Source: an uncultured Eubacteriales bacterium
GTDB taxonomy: Bacteria > Bacillota > Clostridia > Oscillospirales > Acutalibacteraceae
DNA: 64,000 nucleotides
Direction: 5' to 3'
Assembly (NCBI GenBank): GCA_934546985.1
Contig: CAKTEE010000001.1
Span: forward strand, 124,001-188,000
Each line of letters opens with the position of its first letter. Within the stretch, counting starts at the first letter, position 1. Positions 8,732-17,836 of this stretch are shown here, in pieces. The position numbers were made by a program, and so were the translations under genes. The notes under the pieces were generated by a model. The model did no database searches and was not told the origin of the DNA. It saw only the letters and a list, made by a program, of their open reading frames with translations.

Positions 8732-9943
8732 ATGGCGCTCGTAGTACAGAAATTTGGAGGCAGTTCCGTGGCAAATGCGGAACGGGTGTTCAATGTTGCG
8801 AATATTATTACAGATACCTATCGCCAGGGGAATGATGTTGTAGTTGTCGTATCCGCACAGGGTGACACAACGGATGACCTTATTGAAAAGGCGAAAGAAA
8901 TCAATCCCAGCGCGTCAAAGCGTGAAATGGATATGCTTCTTTCTTCCGGTGAGCAGATATCGATTGCATTGCTTGCAATGGCGATTGAAAAGCTTGGTTT
9001 CCCAGTAGTTTCTCTGTTGGGCTGGCAGGCAGGTTTTGTGACAAATTCCGTGAGTTCTAATGCACGGATAAAATCCATTAAAACGGACCGTTTGCGTGCG
9101 GAACTGGATAAACGTAATATCGTTATTGTTGCAGGCTTTCAGGGCTTAAATAAGTATGATGATATTACTACTTTGGGAAGGGGCGGTTCCGATACCAGCG
9201 CCGTAGCAATTGCCGCTGCGCTGCATGCGGATAAATGCCAAATTTTTACTGATGTTGAAGGTGTTTATACGGCAGATCCCCGTAAGGTAGAAAATGCACA
9301 GAAGCTTGACCAGATCACATATGATGAAATGCTGGAGCTGGCAACCCTTGGTGCACAGGTCCTGCATAATCGTTCTGTTGAGATGGCGAAAAAATATAAT
9401 GTTGAGTTAGAGGTTCTTTCTTCCCTTAAGAGAGTTCCGGGTACAATTGTTAAGGAGGTAGCTAAAGTGGAAAAAATGCTGATCAGAGGTGTGGCGAAAG
9501 ATACAGACGTTGCACGTGTTTCAATTATCGGAATTCCGGATGTACCGGGTATTGCTTTTAAAATTTTCTCAAAACTTGCGCAGAAAAACATTAATGTAGA
9601 TATTATTCTTCAGTCAGTCGGACGTGACGGCACAAAGGATATGACATTTACCATTTCCAAAGAAAACGGGGATTTAGCGGCGGATGTTTTACGTGATTCC
9701 ATAGCAGATTTGGCCGATAAAAAATTCACAGTTGATAAAAATGTTGCGAAGATTTCCATTGTCGGTGCAGGTATGGAAACACATCCCGGCACTGCGGCAA
9801 GAATGTTTGAAGCATTGTATGAGTCAAACATCAATATTCAGATGATTTCTACATCAGAAATTAAAATTTCCGTTTTGATTGCGGCGGAGGATGCAGATCG
9901 TGCCGTCAGTGTTGTTCATGCTGCATTTATTCCGAAAGATTAA
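8732..9943 (+). CDS. lysC: Aspartate kinase, alpha subunit (full length)
   Basis: Phosphorylates aspartate, the first committed step toward lysine, threonine, methionine and diaminopimelate. The 403-residue protein has the KFGGSSV kinase motif (residues 6-12), the GRGGSDTSA substrate/ATP motif and a C-terminal tandem ACT module from about residue 255. Length and layout match the Bacillus aspartokinase II class. An AGGAGG site at 8721-8726 precedes ATG 8732. As in Bacillus lysC, an internal translation start within the gene would yield a separate beta subunit (see the 9467-9943 entry). It is the last gene of the hom-thrB-lysC cluster. Confidence 0.96.
   Translation: MALVVQKFGGSSVANAERVFNVANIITDTYRQGNDVVVVVSAQGDTTDDLIEKAKEINPSASKREMDMLLSSGEQISIALLAMAIEKLGFPVVSLLGWQAGFVTNSVSSNARIKSIKTDRLRAELDKRNIVIVAGFQGLNKYDDITTLGRGGSDTSAVAIAAALHADKCQIFTDVEGVYTADPRKVENAQKLDQITYDEMLELATLGAQVLHNRSVEMAKKYNVELEVLSSLKRVPGTIVKEVAKVEKMLIRGVAKDTDVARVSIIGIPDVPGIAFKIFSKLAQKNINVDIILQSVGRDGTKDMTFTISKENGDLAADVLRDSIADLADKKFTVDKNVAKISIVGAGMETHPGTAARMFEALYESNINIQMISTSEIKISVLIAAEDADRAVSVVHAAFIPKD
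9467..9943 (+). CDS. Aspartate kinase beta subunit from an in-frame internal start
   Basis: Inside lysC, AAGGAGGT (9452-9459) lies 7 nt before the in-frame codon GTG 9467 (codon 246), with a further ATG at 9476. Translation from there would give the 158-residue tandem-ACT regulatory domain alone. Bacillus subtilis aspartokinase II is known to be an alpha2beta2 enzyme whose beta subunit comes from an internal start at nearly the same codon. The site is visible; its use is inferred. Confidence 0.65.
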   Translation: MEKMLIRGVAKDTDVARVSIIGIPDVPGIAFKIFSKLAQKNINVDIILQSVGRDGTKDMTFTISKENGDLAADVLRDSIADLADKKFTVDKNVAKISIVGAGMETHPGTAARMFEALYESNINIQMISTSEIKISVLIAAEDADRAVSVVHAAFIPKD

Positions 9944-10018
9944 TCGGGTACAGGCAAAGTGCCTGTCATAACTTTCTTGCCTCCTGAATATATATTTTTC
10001 AGGTGAGGTGAGAAAATT
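9944..10018 (+). other. Two short hairpins between lysC and the DUF4830 gene
   Basis: ACAGGCA/TGCCTGT (9950-9956 and 9960-9966) lies just after lysC and could be a weak terminator, although the following T-run is interrupted. CCTGAA/TTCAGG (9983-9988 and 9998-10003) lies directly before the ribosome binding site of the next gene and partly overlaps it. Confidence 0.4.
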
Positions 10019-10603
10019 ATGTTTATATGTTCCTTTAAAACAACCAAGCTGAAATTGGCGGCAGGCTTTCTGGTAGCGGTAGCAGCTGTTGGGTTAGTGG
10101 TTTCCTATGCGGTGCATTCGGCCGCGCCAGCAATTGCACCCGGGGGAATAAATCTGGCGGCGGAAGATAATCAGCAGCGGATTGCGTTCCTGCACCAGTT
10201 TGGCTGGGAAGTACGGGAAGATCCGGCGGAAGTTGCAGAAATTATCATCCCTATGGAATTCAATGCTGTGTATGAATCCTACAATAAGCTGCAAATGGAG
10301 CAGGGCTTTGACCTGAAAAATTTTGGCGGCAAACGGGTGAAACGCTGGACTTACACGGTGACCAATTACCCCGGATATGATGAAGATTCCGAATGCATTC
10401 ATGCCAATATCTTAGTTTATGACGGTAAGGTTATTGGCGGAGATGTTTGCAGTGTGGAATTAAGCGGCTTTATGCATGGTTTTAAAATGCAGTCTATGCC
10501 GGAGGCTGTTACATCTGCGGCAAAGCCTGAATCAACGCAGACTGAAACAACAGTAGCCCCTATACAGCAGGCTGAAACAACAGAATCAGGCAAAAAAATT
10601 TGA
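10019..10603 (+). CDS. DUF4830 membrane-anchored protein
   Basis: Protein of 194 residues with one N-terminal membrane segment or uncleaved signal (residues about 12-32) and an extracytoplasmic domain. The domain matches what is known of DUF4830 in Clostridia: a start around RIAFLHQFGWEV, a VYESYNKLQMEQGFDL block, a KRWTYTVTNYPG strand and a final IGGDVCSVELSGFMHGF segment. The Thr/Glu-rich C-terminus is probably disordered. No biochemical function is known for the family. The start is ATG 10019 with an AGGTGAGGTGA site upstream. It lies 16 nt before the pseudouridine synthase gene and is probably co-transcribed with it. Confidence 0.75.
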   Translation: MFICSFKTTKLKLAAGFLVAVAAVGLVVSYAVHSAAPAIAPGGINLAAEDNQQRIAFLHQFGWEVREDPAEVAEIIIPMEFNAVYESYNKLQMEQGFDLKNFGGKRVKRWTYTVTNYPGYDEDSECIHANILVYDGKVIGGDVCSVELSGFMHGFKMQSMPEAVTSAAKPESTQTETTVAPIQQAETTESGKKI

Positions 10604-10618
10604 AAACGGAGGGATCCC

Positions 10619-11338
10619 GTGTCTGTTCAGCGTATTGATAAAATCATAACTTCCCAAGGATTGCTGACGCGTACCGATGTCAGGCGAATGGTTAAGTCCG
10701 GTGCTGTTCAGGTAAATGGGACTGTAGTTAGAGATTCGGGGAAGCATGTGGATACGCAGACTGATCAGATTACAGTTAATGGGGTCCCTCTGATATACCG
10801 GGAACATATTTATATCATGATGAATAAACCTGCGGGCGTTCTTTCTGCAAGCAGGGATCCTAAAACACCTACTGTTGTTGACCTTGTTCCCGAAGAACTT
10901 CAGCGGTCCGGTCTTTTTCCGGCAGGCAGGCTGGACAAGGATACGACAGGTTTCATTCTGATTACAGATGACGGTGATTTTGCACACCGCATTTTGTCAC
11001 CGAAAAATCATGTCCCCAAGGTGTATGAAGCTGAATTGGATGCTCCGATTCAGACAGAGGATATCGCCGCGTTTTCCCGCGGGATTGTTTTGGAAGACGG
11101 CGTACAGTGCCGGAGTGCGGTTTTAGAGCCGTTGGCGGACAAGCAGGTTCCGGCGGCGCGGGTAACGCTTTGCGAGGGTAAATTTCATCAAGTCAAGCGT
11201 ATGTTTGCCGCAGTGGGAAAGACGGTTGTTTCCTTAAAACGTTTGTCTATCGGCGGTGTGGCGCTGGATAAATCCCTTGCTCCTTTCCGGTGTAGGTTGA
11301 TCACGGATTTGGAGCTCCATAGCATTTTGAACAAATAA
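10619..11338 (+). CDS. 16S rRNA/23S rRNA pseudouridine synthase, RsuA/RluB family
   Basis: Isomerises a specific uridine in rRNA to pseudouridine. Within 239 residues there is an N-terminal S4 RNA-binding domain (about 1-55), the catalytic motif GRLDKDTTGFILITDDG with the essential Asp near residue 105, and the C-terminal HQVKRMFAAVG motif. Size and layout fit RsuA (16S U516) best, but RluB/RluE/RluF relatives cannot be excluded by eye. GTG 10619 has CGGAGGG upstream. Confidence 0.9.
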   Translation: MSVQRIDKIITSQGLLTRTDVRRMVKSGAVQVNGTVVRDSGKHVDTQTDQITVNGVPLIYREHIYIMMNKPAGVLSASRDPKTPTVVDLVPEELQRSGLFPAGRLDKDTTGFILITDDGDFAHRILSPKNHVPKVYEAELDAPIQTEDIAAFSRGIVLEDGVQCRSAVLEPLADKQVPAARVTLCEGKFHQVKRMFAAVGKTVVSLKRLSIGGVALDKSLAPFRCRLITDLELHSILNK

Positions 11339-11524
11339 ATGCTTTTTTATAAAGCGATACTAATAAAAATGTAAGTTCTATTAGTAATAATGAATAAACA
11401 AAAAAATAGAAGTTTGGGCAAATGAAGAATAGTTATTTTCCCGTGAATTTGATATAGTATTACTGTTATAAATTGAGAGTGTGTCCCTTTAAAATAAAGT
11501 ACACTCAATTAGGAGGAGTATTCA

Positions 11525-12637
11525 ATGGCAAGTTTATCACTCAAACATATTTACAAGCGGTATCCCGGAGATGTTGTTGCAGTTACAGACTTTAATCTGG
11601 AAATTGCAGATAAAGAATTCATCATTTTGGTTGGACCTTCCGGATGCGGTAAATCTACTACATTGAGAATGATTGCAGGTCTTGAAGAAATCAGCGACGG
11701 CGAGCTTTATATTGGCGGTCAGCTGGTGAATGATGTTGCACCTAAGGATCGTGACATCGCGATGGTTTTCCAGAGTTATGCGCTTTATCCGCATATGACC
11801 GTGTTTGATAACATGGCGTTCGGTTTGAAACTGCGCAAGGTTCCGAAGGCTGAAATTAAGAGGCTGGTAGAAGAAGCTGCCCGTATTCTTGATATTACCC
11901 ATTTGCTTGACAGAAGGCCGAAGGCTCTTTCCGGCGGTCAGAGACAGCGTGTTGCTCTTGGCCGTGCTATCGTCCGTGATCCTAAGGTATTCCTTCTTGA
12001 CGAACCGCTTTCCAACTTGGATGCAAAACTTCGTGCACAGATGAGGACCGAAATTTCCAAGCTTCATCAGCGTCTGGGTACTACTTTTATTTATGTTACC
12101 CATGACCAGACAGAAGCTATGACAATGGCTGATAGGATCGTTGTTATGAAAGACGGTATCATCCAGCAGGTTGACAATCCGCAGAATTTGTATGATAAGC
12201 CGTGCAATCTCTTTGTTGCTGGATTCATTGGTTCCCCGCAGATGAACTTTATGGATGGCAAGCTTGCGAAGAAAGATGACGCTTACTATGCTGAATTTGG
12301 TAAGTATGCAATTAAACTTCCGGAAAAACGCAATAACAATAATAACCTTGGTTCCTATGTTGGCAGAGATATTGTTATTGGTATTCGTCCGGAACATCTG
12401 TATAATGAACCGGAAAACCTTGTTAAATACGCTGACGGCGTTATTGAGGCTAAGGTTGAAGTTACAGAGCTTATGGGTAACGAAACTTACCTGTACCTTG
12501 ATTGTCAGGGTTCCAGCATCACTGCACGTGTTTCCCCGAATGGTCATGAGCGTCCGGGTGATGTTGTAAAGGTAGCTATCAATCCGGAAAGCATTTATAT
12601 CTTTGATAAAGAAACGGAAAAAACTCTGAATATCTAA
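11525..12637 (+). CDS. Sugar ABC transporter ATP-binding protein, MsmX/UgpC family
   Basis: ATPase subunit for CUT1 carbohydrate importers. The 370 residues include Walker A GPSGCGKST, Q-loop, signature LSGGQRQRVALGRA, Walker B VFLLDEPLSNLD, H-loop THDQTEAM and a C-terminal OB-type (TOBE) regulatory domain from about residue 240. No permease or binding protein is adjacent. This fits the known habit of MsmX-type ATPases in Firmicutes of energising several sugar transporters encoded elsewhere. An AGGAGG site precedes ATG 11525, and an imperfect hairpin ending in ACACTCAAT (about 11471-11511) lies in the leader. It is followed by its own terminator. Confidence 0.93.
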   Translation: MASLSLKHIYKRYPGDVVAVTDFNLEIADKEFIILVGPSGCGKSTTLRMIAGLEEISDGELYIGGQLVNDVAPKDRDIAMVFQSYALYPHMTVFDNMAFGLKLRKVPKAEIKRLVEEAARILDITHLLDRRPKALSGGQRQRVALGRAIVRDPKVFLLDEPLSNLDAKLRAQMRTEISKLHQRLGTTFIYVTHDQTEAMTMADRIVVMKDGIIQQVDNPQNLYDKPCNLFVAGFIGSPQMNFMDGKLAKKDDAYYAEFGKYAIKLPEKRNNNNNLGSYVGRDIVIGIRPEHLYNEPENLVKYADGVIEAKVEVTELMGNETYLYLDCQGSSITARVSPNGHERPGDVVKVAINPESIYIFDKETEKTLNI

Positions 12638-12650
12638 TTGATTGGATTTT

Positions 12651-12690
12651 ACCGGATGTTCCTTTTTGGGAGCATCCGGTTTTTTTATTT
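12651..12690 (+). terminator. Intrinsic terminator after the sugar ABC ATPase
   Basis: Stem ACCGGATG/CATCCGGT (12651-12658 with 12673-12680), extendable by a U-G pair and TCC/GGA, is followed by seven T residues. Confidence 0.88.
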
Positions 12691-12727
12691 ATGAAAAGAT
12701 TTTTAGATGTCGTGGGGGAAATACGAA

Positions 12728-13330
12728 ATGTTATTTCAGAAAATCAATGAAAGAAAAAGTTTTGCAGGCATTCTGGCTGAAGGTGAGAATTTTGAAAATC
12801 TGGAATTTGCGGAATGTGATTTCAGTAACGCGGTATTAACAGATGCCCACATTTCCCATTGCCGCTTTGACCATTGCAAATTTCATGGCTGTAAATTAAA
12901 TGGTGCAGAAATTCAGGCGAGCGCGTTTACCAATTGCCGTTTTCTGTATGCAGATTTATTTGGTACGGTTTTTGATCATTGCAAATTAACAGGTTCAGCC
13001 TTCGCTGGTGCAGATGCATCCTGTATCCAGATTTTTTCCGGTGATTGGTCTTATTGTGATTTAAGAGGAGTCAATCTGTCAAAAATGGAACTGAAAGAAA
13101 TCAATTTTACTGGTTCAGATTTACGGGAGTGCAAATTGGAGAAAAGCAGGATTCGGAATTGTAAGTTCGAGGGTGCTTTAATGACAAATGCAAGTTTTCA
13201 GGATTCTGATTTGCGCGATAGTAATATTGATTATATAGATGTTTTGCATATCAATTTTAAAAATGCAAAAATAGATTTGGAACAGGCAGTTTCCATCGCC
13301 GGTGCACTTGGATGCAAATATATGCCCTGA
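12728..13330 (+). CDS. Pentapeptide-repeat protein
   Basis: A 200-residue protein built of A(D/N)LXX-like pentapeptides from about residue 18 onward (ENLEFAECDF, CKLNGAEIQA, CDLRGVNLSK, SDLRECKLEK, ASFQDSDLRD). It should fold as a right-handed quadrilateral beta helix. Some members mimic DNA and protect gyrase, but most have no known role, and none is assigned here. It is rich in Cys, which points to the cytoplasm. ATG 12728 is preferred to ATG 12707 because TGGGGGAA lies 7 nt upstream. It stands alone between the ABC ATPase terminator and the MarR gene. Confidence 0.88.
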   Translation: MLFQKINERKSFAGILAEGENFENLEFAECDFSNAVLTDAHISHCRFDHCKFHGCKLNGAEIQASAFTNCRFLYADLFGTVFDHCKLTGSAFAGADASCIQIFSGDWSYCDLRGVNLSKMELKEINFTGSDLRECKLEKSRIRNCKFEGALMTNASFQDSDLRDSNIDYIDVLHINFKNAKIDLEQAVSIAGALGCKYMP

Positions 13331-13408
13331 CAGTAATTTGTTTTCGTTTTTTTAACAAAATATTCATTTAATTTTTTGTACAAAATGGTAGAATAAATAC
13401 TGCGAGCC

Positions 13409-13446
13409 GTTAGCTAACTAACTATTAGCATAACTAACAAATTAGC
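13409..13446. promoter_or_regulatory. Candidate MarR operator
   Basis: A perfect 10-bp palindrome GTTAGCTAAC (13409-13418) is followed by further TTAGC and CTAAC half-sites (TTAGC at 13425-13429 and 13442-13446). All lie within 60 nt upstream of the MarR start. Such repeated TTAGC/GCTAA half-sites are typical of MarR-family operators, so autoregulation of the MarR-exporter operon is inferred. Confidence 0.5.
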
Positions 13447-13465
13447 TGCGGAAAGAAGTGATTTT

Positions 13466-13999
13466 ATGGTCGAAGCGGAAAATAATGGGAAACAAAAGCT
13501 GTTCCCGCATGATGACCTTGACGGTTTGGAATTGGATGATGATACGCTCCGGTTTTATAATGCGTTTCATAAGCTGATGCGCGCGCATTTTAAAGTGATG
13601 ACAAACATTATGAACAATGAAAACATTCATCCGGCGCAGGTGCGCTGCTTGCTGGCAATGCAGAGCCGTGAAGGTATTTTTCAAAGGGAATTAGCGGAGG
13701 AACTGCATATTGAACGCGCGACTGCAACCGTTATGCTGCAAAGAATGGAGCGCAGCGGGTTGATTAAACGCTGTGCGGATGAAAATGACCAGCGGCTGAC
13801 GCGTATTTTTCTTACCGATTTTGGGCGGCAAAAAGCAGAGCAAATTAAGAAGACCTTTGCTGCAATCTTGAACGAGGGGATGTCCTGCATTGATACGGAA
13901 GAACAAATACATCTGACAGTTGTGCTCAATAAAATCGCCGACCAATTTAATGAAATTCAGCGGCGAAAAACAAATACAAAAGGAGGAATCAATCCGTGA
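13466..13999 (+). CDS. MarR family transcriptional regulator
   Basis: Winged-helix regulator of 177 residues. The DNA-binding region is GIFQRELAEELHIERATATVMLQRMERSGLIKR, and the wing contains DENDQRLTRIFLTDFG. These are the family hallmarks. GTG 13996 of the downstream exporter subunit overlaps its stop by 4 nt, so the three genes form one operon. Repressors of this type usually release DNA when a drug or phenolic ligand binds, which suggests control of the exporter. ATG 13466 has GAAAGAAGTGA upstream. Confidence 0.92.
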   Translation: MVEAENNGKQKLFPHDDLDGLELDDDTLRFYNAFHKLMRAHFKVMTNIMNNENIHPAQVRCLLAMQSREGIFQRELAEELHIERATATVMLQRMERSGLIKRCADENDQRLTRIFLTDFGRQKAEQIKKTFAAILNEGMSCIDTEEQIHLTVVLNKIADQFNEIQRRKTNTKGGINP

Positions 14000-15723
14000 C
14001 AAAACTTATGCGTTTCCTAAAGCCTTATTGGGGTCAGATTGTCATCGTTGTTGTTCTGTTGGTAGGGCAGACCATTGCCAATCTCTATTTGCCGGATATT
14101 AATGCCAGGATTATTAATGAGGGCGTTGTAAACGGTGACATCGGTTTCATACTGCGTCAGGGCGGTTTCATGCTTTTGGTATCTGTGCTGGTTTTGCTTT
14201 TGATGATAGGCGCTACATACTTTTCATCAAAAACCGCTATGTCATTGGGGCGTGATTTGCGCAAGAGCATTTTCAGTAAGGTGTCCAGCTTCTCTCAAAC
14301 AGAAATTGATAAATTTGGTACACCGTCCCTGATTACGCGTACAACCAATGATGTACAGCAAATCCAGCAGGTTGTTATGATGTTTTTGAATATTATGGCG
14401 TCTGCGCCGATTATGCTGATCGGCGGTGTAATTATGGCGATCCGTCAGGATGCACCATTGTCCCTTTCCATTGCAGTTATTGTTCCGGTCCTGGTTATTG
14501 TGGCTGGTGTATTAATGGTAAAAACCATGCCGCTGTTTAAATCCATGCAGAAAAAGCTGGATCGTCTGAATCAAGTTGTCCGGGAAAAACTCAGTGGTGT
14601 GCGTGTTATACGTGCCTTTATCCGTACGGATTTTGAAGAAAAACGTTATGATGAAGCCAATCTTGATTTAACAAAAACTTCCATGCGGGTGAACCGTATG
14701 ATGGCTATCCTGATGCCGTCAATTACTTTGGTGATGTATTTATCCACAGTGGCTATTATCTGGTTTGGCGGGCACCGGATTAACAGCGGTGAAATGCCCA
14801 TTGGTAATTTAACAGCATTTTTAACATACATTATGCAGATTTTGATGTCTGTTATGATGTCGGCTATGATTTTTATTATGATTCCCCGTGCCGCAGCTTC
14901 TGCGGAAAGGGTAAATGAAGTATTGGAAACAGAACCGACAATTCAAGATACTCCCGACAGCAGGATTCCTGAAAAAACAAGTGCGGCGCTTCGTTTCCGC
15001 GATGTTACTTTTGCATATCCTCAGGCGGAAAAGCCTGTATTATCTCATTTAGATTTTGAAGTTCGTCCAGGAACTACGACGGCTGTTATTGGCAGTACGG
15101 GCAGCGGTAAATCGACCCTTGTTAATCTCATTCCGAGATTTTATGATGTTACGGAAGGCTCTATTGAAATTGGCGGGGTAGATATCCGCAGTATGCCGCA
15201 AAAAACACTGCGTGAGAAAATTGGATTTGTTCCGCAGAAAGCGTTCTTGTTTTTCGGCACAGTGGCAAGCAACCTGCGTTATGGGCGCAAGGAAGCAACG
15301 GATGAAGAACTCTGGCATGCGCTTGAGGTTGCACAGGGAAAGGACTTTGTTCAGGAAATGGACGGAGGTCTTGAAGCGCCGATTTCCCAGGGAGGAAGCA
15401 ATGTTTCCGGCGGGCAGCGCCAGCGTCTGGCAATTGCACGCGCTTTGGTAAAGAAGCCTGATATTTATGTATTTGACGACAGCTTTTCTGCATTAGATTT
15501 TAAGACTGATGCAAAACTGCGAAAAGCGCTGAAGAATGAAACAGAAAATTCAGCAGTGATTATTGTTGCACAGCGCGTTAGTACCATTATGGATGCCGAC
15601 CAGATTATTGTGCTTGACAGGGGAGCAGTGGCAGGGATAGGTACCCATAAGGAACTCATGAAAAACTGCGAAGTTTATCAGGAAATTGTTTATTCCCAGC
15701 TGTCAGAGGAGGAGATCGCATGA
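13996..15723 (+). CDS. ABC exporter subunit with degenerate ATPase site
   Basis: Half-transporter of 575 residues with six N-terminal membrane helices (to about residue 310) and a C-terminal ATPase domain (GSTGSGKST, NVSGGQRQRLAIARA, YVFDDSFSALD). The residue after the Walker B Asp is Asp instead of the catalytic Glu. This substitution is known from heterodimeric exporters such as TM287/288 and BmrCD, where one ATP site is non-hydrolytic. The start overlaps the MarR stop, and its own stop overlaps the next subunit (ATGA at 15720). Likely function: multidrug or peptide efflux as a heterodimer with the next gene product. Confidence 0.92.
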   Translation: MTKLMRFLKPYWGQIVIVVVLLVGQTIANLYLPDINARIINEGVVNGDIGFILRQGGFMLLVSVLVLLLMIGATYFSSKTAMSLGRDLRKSIFSKVSSFSQTEIDKFGTPSLITRTTNDVQQIQQVVMMFLNIMASAPIMLIGGVIMAIRQDAPLSLSIAVIVPVLVIVAGVLMVKTMPLFKSMQKKLDRLNQVVREKLSGVRVIRAFIRTDFEEKRYDEANLDLTKTSMRVNRMMAILMPSITLVMYLSTVAIIWFGGHRINSGEMPIGNLTAFLTYIMQILMSVMMSAMIFIMIPRAAASAERVNEVLETEPTIQDTPDSRIPEKTSAALRFRDVTFAYPQAEKPVLSHLDFEVRPGTTTAVIGSTGSGKSTLVNLIPRFYDVTEGSIEIGGVDIRSMPQKTLREKIGFVPQKAFLFFGTVASNLRYGRKEATDEELWHALEVAQGKDFVQEMDGGLEAPISQGGSNVSGGQRQRLAIARALVKKPDIYVFDDSFSALDFKTDAKLRKALKNETENSAVIIVAQRVSTIMDADQIIVLDRGAVAGIGTHKELMKNCEVYQEIVYSQLSEEEIA

Positions 15724-17783
15724 GTAAAAACGGTCCTTCCATGGGGCGCAGAGGCGGCCCAATGGGTCATGGAGCAGCAGCTCCAGTGGAAAAAGCAAAG
15801 AATTTTAAAGGGTCTTTTATGCGTTTACTGTCCTATTTAAAGCCACAGCGGTTTGCTATTATAGCCGTTATGGTAATGGCAGTTATCAGCACATGTTTTA
15901 CGATTGCAGCGCCTAAAATTATGGGTAATGCAACCAATGTATTATTTGAAGGCGTTATCAGCCAAATGATGACGGATAAAATTACCTCTCAGGTGACGGA
16001 AGCAGTAACTGCGCAAATACCGGCCGGTACACCGCAGGATGTTGCAGACGAAATGGTTCAGAAAGCTGTTGACGCTGCATTGCAGGGTACCACGAAGGAA
16101 AACTTGATTGAAAGCCTGCGTTCGAATCCTGATTCTGCCAATATAGCGGATATGCTGGAAGATATGGATATTAAATTGGGCAGCGGTGTTGATTTTGGAA
16201 AAATTGGACAGATATTATTGATACTGATTGGTGTCTATATTATCAGTGCAGTTTTTATGTGGGCACAGCACTATATTATGGCGGGCGTCACACAGAAGAC
16301 CATGTATAATATCCGCCGTGAAGTGGACTTGAAGCTTTCCCGTCTGCCGCTGAGTTATTATGATACTACGCCCCGCGGCGATATCCTCAGCCGTGTCACC
16401 AATGATATTGATAATATCGGTATGAGCCTTCAGCAAAGTTTAACGCAGATTATTTCCGCGGTATTTACGGTCATTGGCGTTCTGGTTATGATGCTGACAA
16501 TCAGCCCGATATTAACGCTGGTATCGCTGGTAACCCTTCCGGTTTGTATGATTGTGGTTATGATGATTACAAAACGTTCCCGCAAACAGTTTACCCGCCA
16601 GTGGGATACTACGGGTACGCTCAATGCCCATGTAGAAGAGATGTATACTGGCTCCGCAGTGGTAAAAGTGTTCGGCAGGGAAGAAGAATCTATGCAAAAG
16701 TTTATTGAAGAGAATGATAAGCTTTATGAGTCCAGCTTTAAAGCGCAGTTTATTTCCAATGTTGTTATGCCGACCATGAATTTTATCAATAACCTGAACT
16801 ATGTTATCATCTGCGTTGCAGGCGGTATTCAGATTATTCAGGGCAGGATTTCTTTGGGTGATGTGCAGGCGTTTATCAATTACAGTAAACAGTTTACTCA
16901 ACCGATTGCACAGACGGCCAGTGTAACCAATCAGATACAGTCTGCAATCGCTTCTGCGGAGCGTGTGTTTACTTTATTGGATGCGCAGGAAGAAGTACCG
17001 GAAGCAGAGAATCCCACAAATCTGGAAAAGGCAATGGGTTACGTTACTTTTAATGATGTATCTTTCCGTTATGTTCCCGATCAGCCGTTGATTGAGCATA
17101 TGAATATTGATGTCAATCCGGGCCAGACTGTAGCCATTGTTGGGCCGACGGGAGCGGGAAAAACAACCCTTGTTAACCTGCTGATGCGTTTCTATGAGCT
17201 GGATAAAGGCGAGATATATATTGATGGTGTGGATATTAAGGATATGACCCGTGAAAACCTGCGTTCCCATTTTGGCATGGTTTTGCAGGATACATGGCTG
17301 TTTAACGGTACAATTTATGACAATATCGCGTATGGATGTGAGAACTGTACGGAGGAACAGGTGCATGAGGCGGCGAAGGCAGCATACGTTGACCATTTTG
17401 TTAAGACTTTGCCGGAAGGTTACCAAACAGTGCTGAATGACGATGCAACCAATTTATCGCAGGGACAAAAACAACTTCTTACAATTGCACGTGCATTCCT
17501 GTCCGACCCGAATATCCTGATTTTAGATGAAGCAACCTCGTCTGTTGATACACGTACAGAAGTCCTGATACAAAAAGCAATGGAACGGCTGATGAAAAAC
17601 CGAACCAGCTTTGTGATTGCCCATAGGCTATCCACCATTCGTGATGCAGACATTATTATTGTTATGAAAGAAGGCCATATTGTCGAGCAGGGGAACCATG
17701 AAGAACTGTTGGAGAAAAAAGGTTTCTATTATGAGCTTTATAACAGCCAGTTTGCAAACCGCAGTGAAGATGCTGTATCATAA
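15720..17783 (+). CDS. ABC exporter subunit with canonical ATPase site
   Basis: Partner half-transporter of 687 residues. It has six membrane helices and an ATPase domain with GPTGAGKTT, LSQGQKQLLTIARA and LILDEATSSVD, so the catalytic Glu is present. Between the first two helices lies an unusually long hydrophilic insertion (about residues 75-160, with IPAGTPQDVADEM and a series of amphipathic helices), predicted outside the membrane. The basic, Gly-rich N-terminus (GRRGGPMGHG) precedes the first helix. A strong terminator follows at 17837-17880. Confidence 0.92.
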   Translation: MSKNGPSMGRRGGPMGHGAAAPVEKAKNFKGSFMRLLSYLKPQRFAIIAVMVMAVISTCFTIAAPKIMGNATNVLFEGVISQMMTDKITSQVTEAVTAQIPAGTPQDVADEMVQKAVDAALQGTTKENLIESLRSNPDSANIADMLEDMDIKLGSGVDFGKIGQILLILIGVYIISAVFMWAQHYIMAGVTQKTMYNIRREVDLKLSRLPLSYYDTTPRGDILSRVTNDIDNIGMSLQQSLTQIISAVFTVIGVLVMMLTISPILTLVSLVTLPVCMIVVMMITKRSRKQFTRQWDTTGTLNAHVEEMYTGSAVVKVFGREEESMQKFIEENDKLYESSFKAQFISNVVMPTMNFINNLNYVIICVAGGIQIIQGRISLGDVQAFINYSKQFTQPIAQTASVTNQIQSAIASAERVFTLLDAQEEVPEAENPTNLEKAMGYVTFNDVSFRYVPDQPLIEHMNIDVNPGQTVAIVGPTGAGKTTLVNLLMRFYELDKGEIYIDGVDIKDMTRENLRSHFGMVLQDTWLFNGTIYDNIAYGCENCTEEQVHEAAKAAYVDHFVKTLPEGYQTVLNDDATNLSQGQKQLLTIARAFLSDPNILILDEATSSVDTRTEVLIQKAMERLMKNRTSFVIAHRLSTIRDADIIIVMKEGHIVEQGNHEELLEKKGFYYELYNSQFANRSEDAVS

Positions 17784-17836
17784 CATTATTGTCATACAGT
17801 AAAAAGACTTGGGCAATACCTTGGAACTAAAATGAA

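Noticed and set aside
11537..12547. A 336-codon open frame antisense to the sugar ABC ATPase
   Set aside because: Shadow of a biased gene; no motif and the plus-strand gene is certain.
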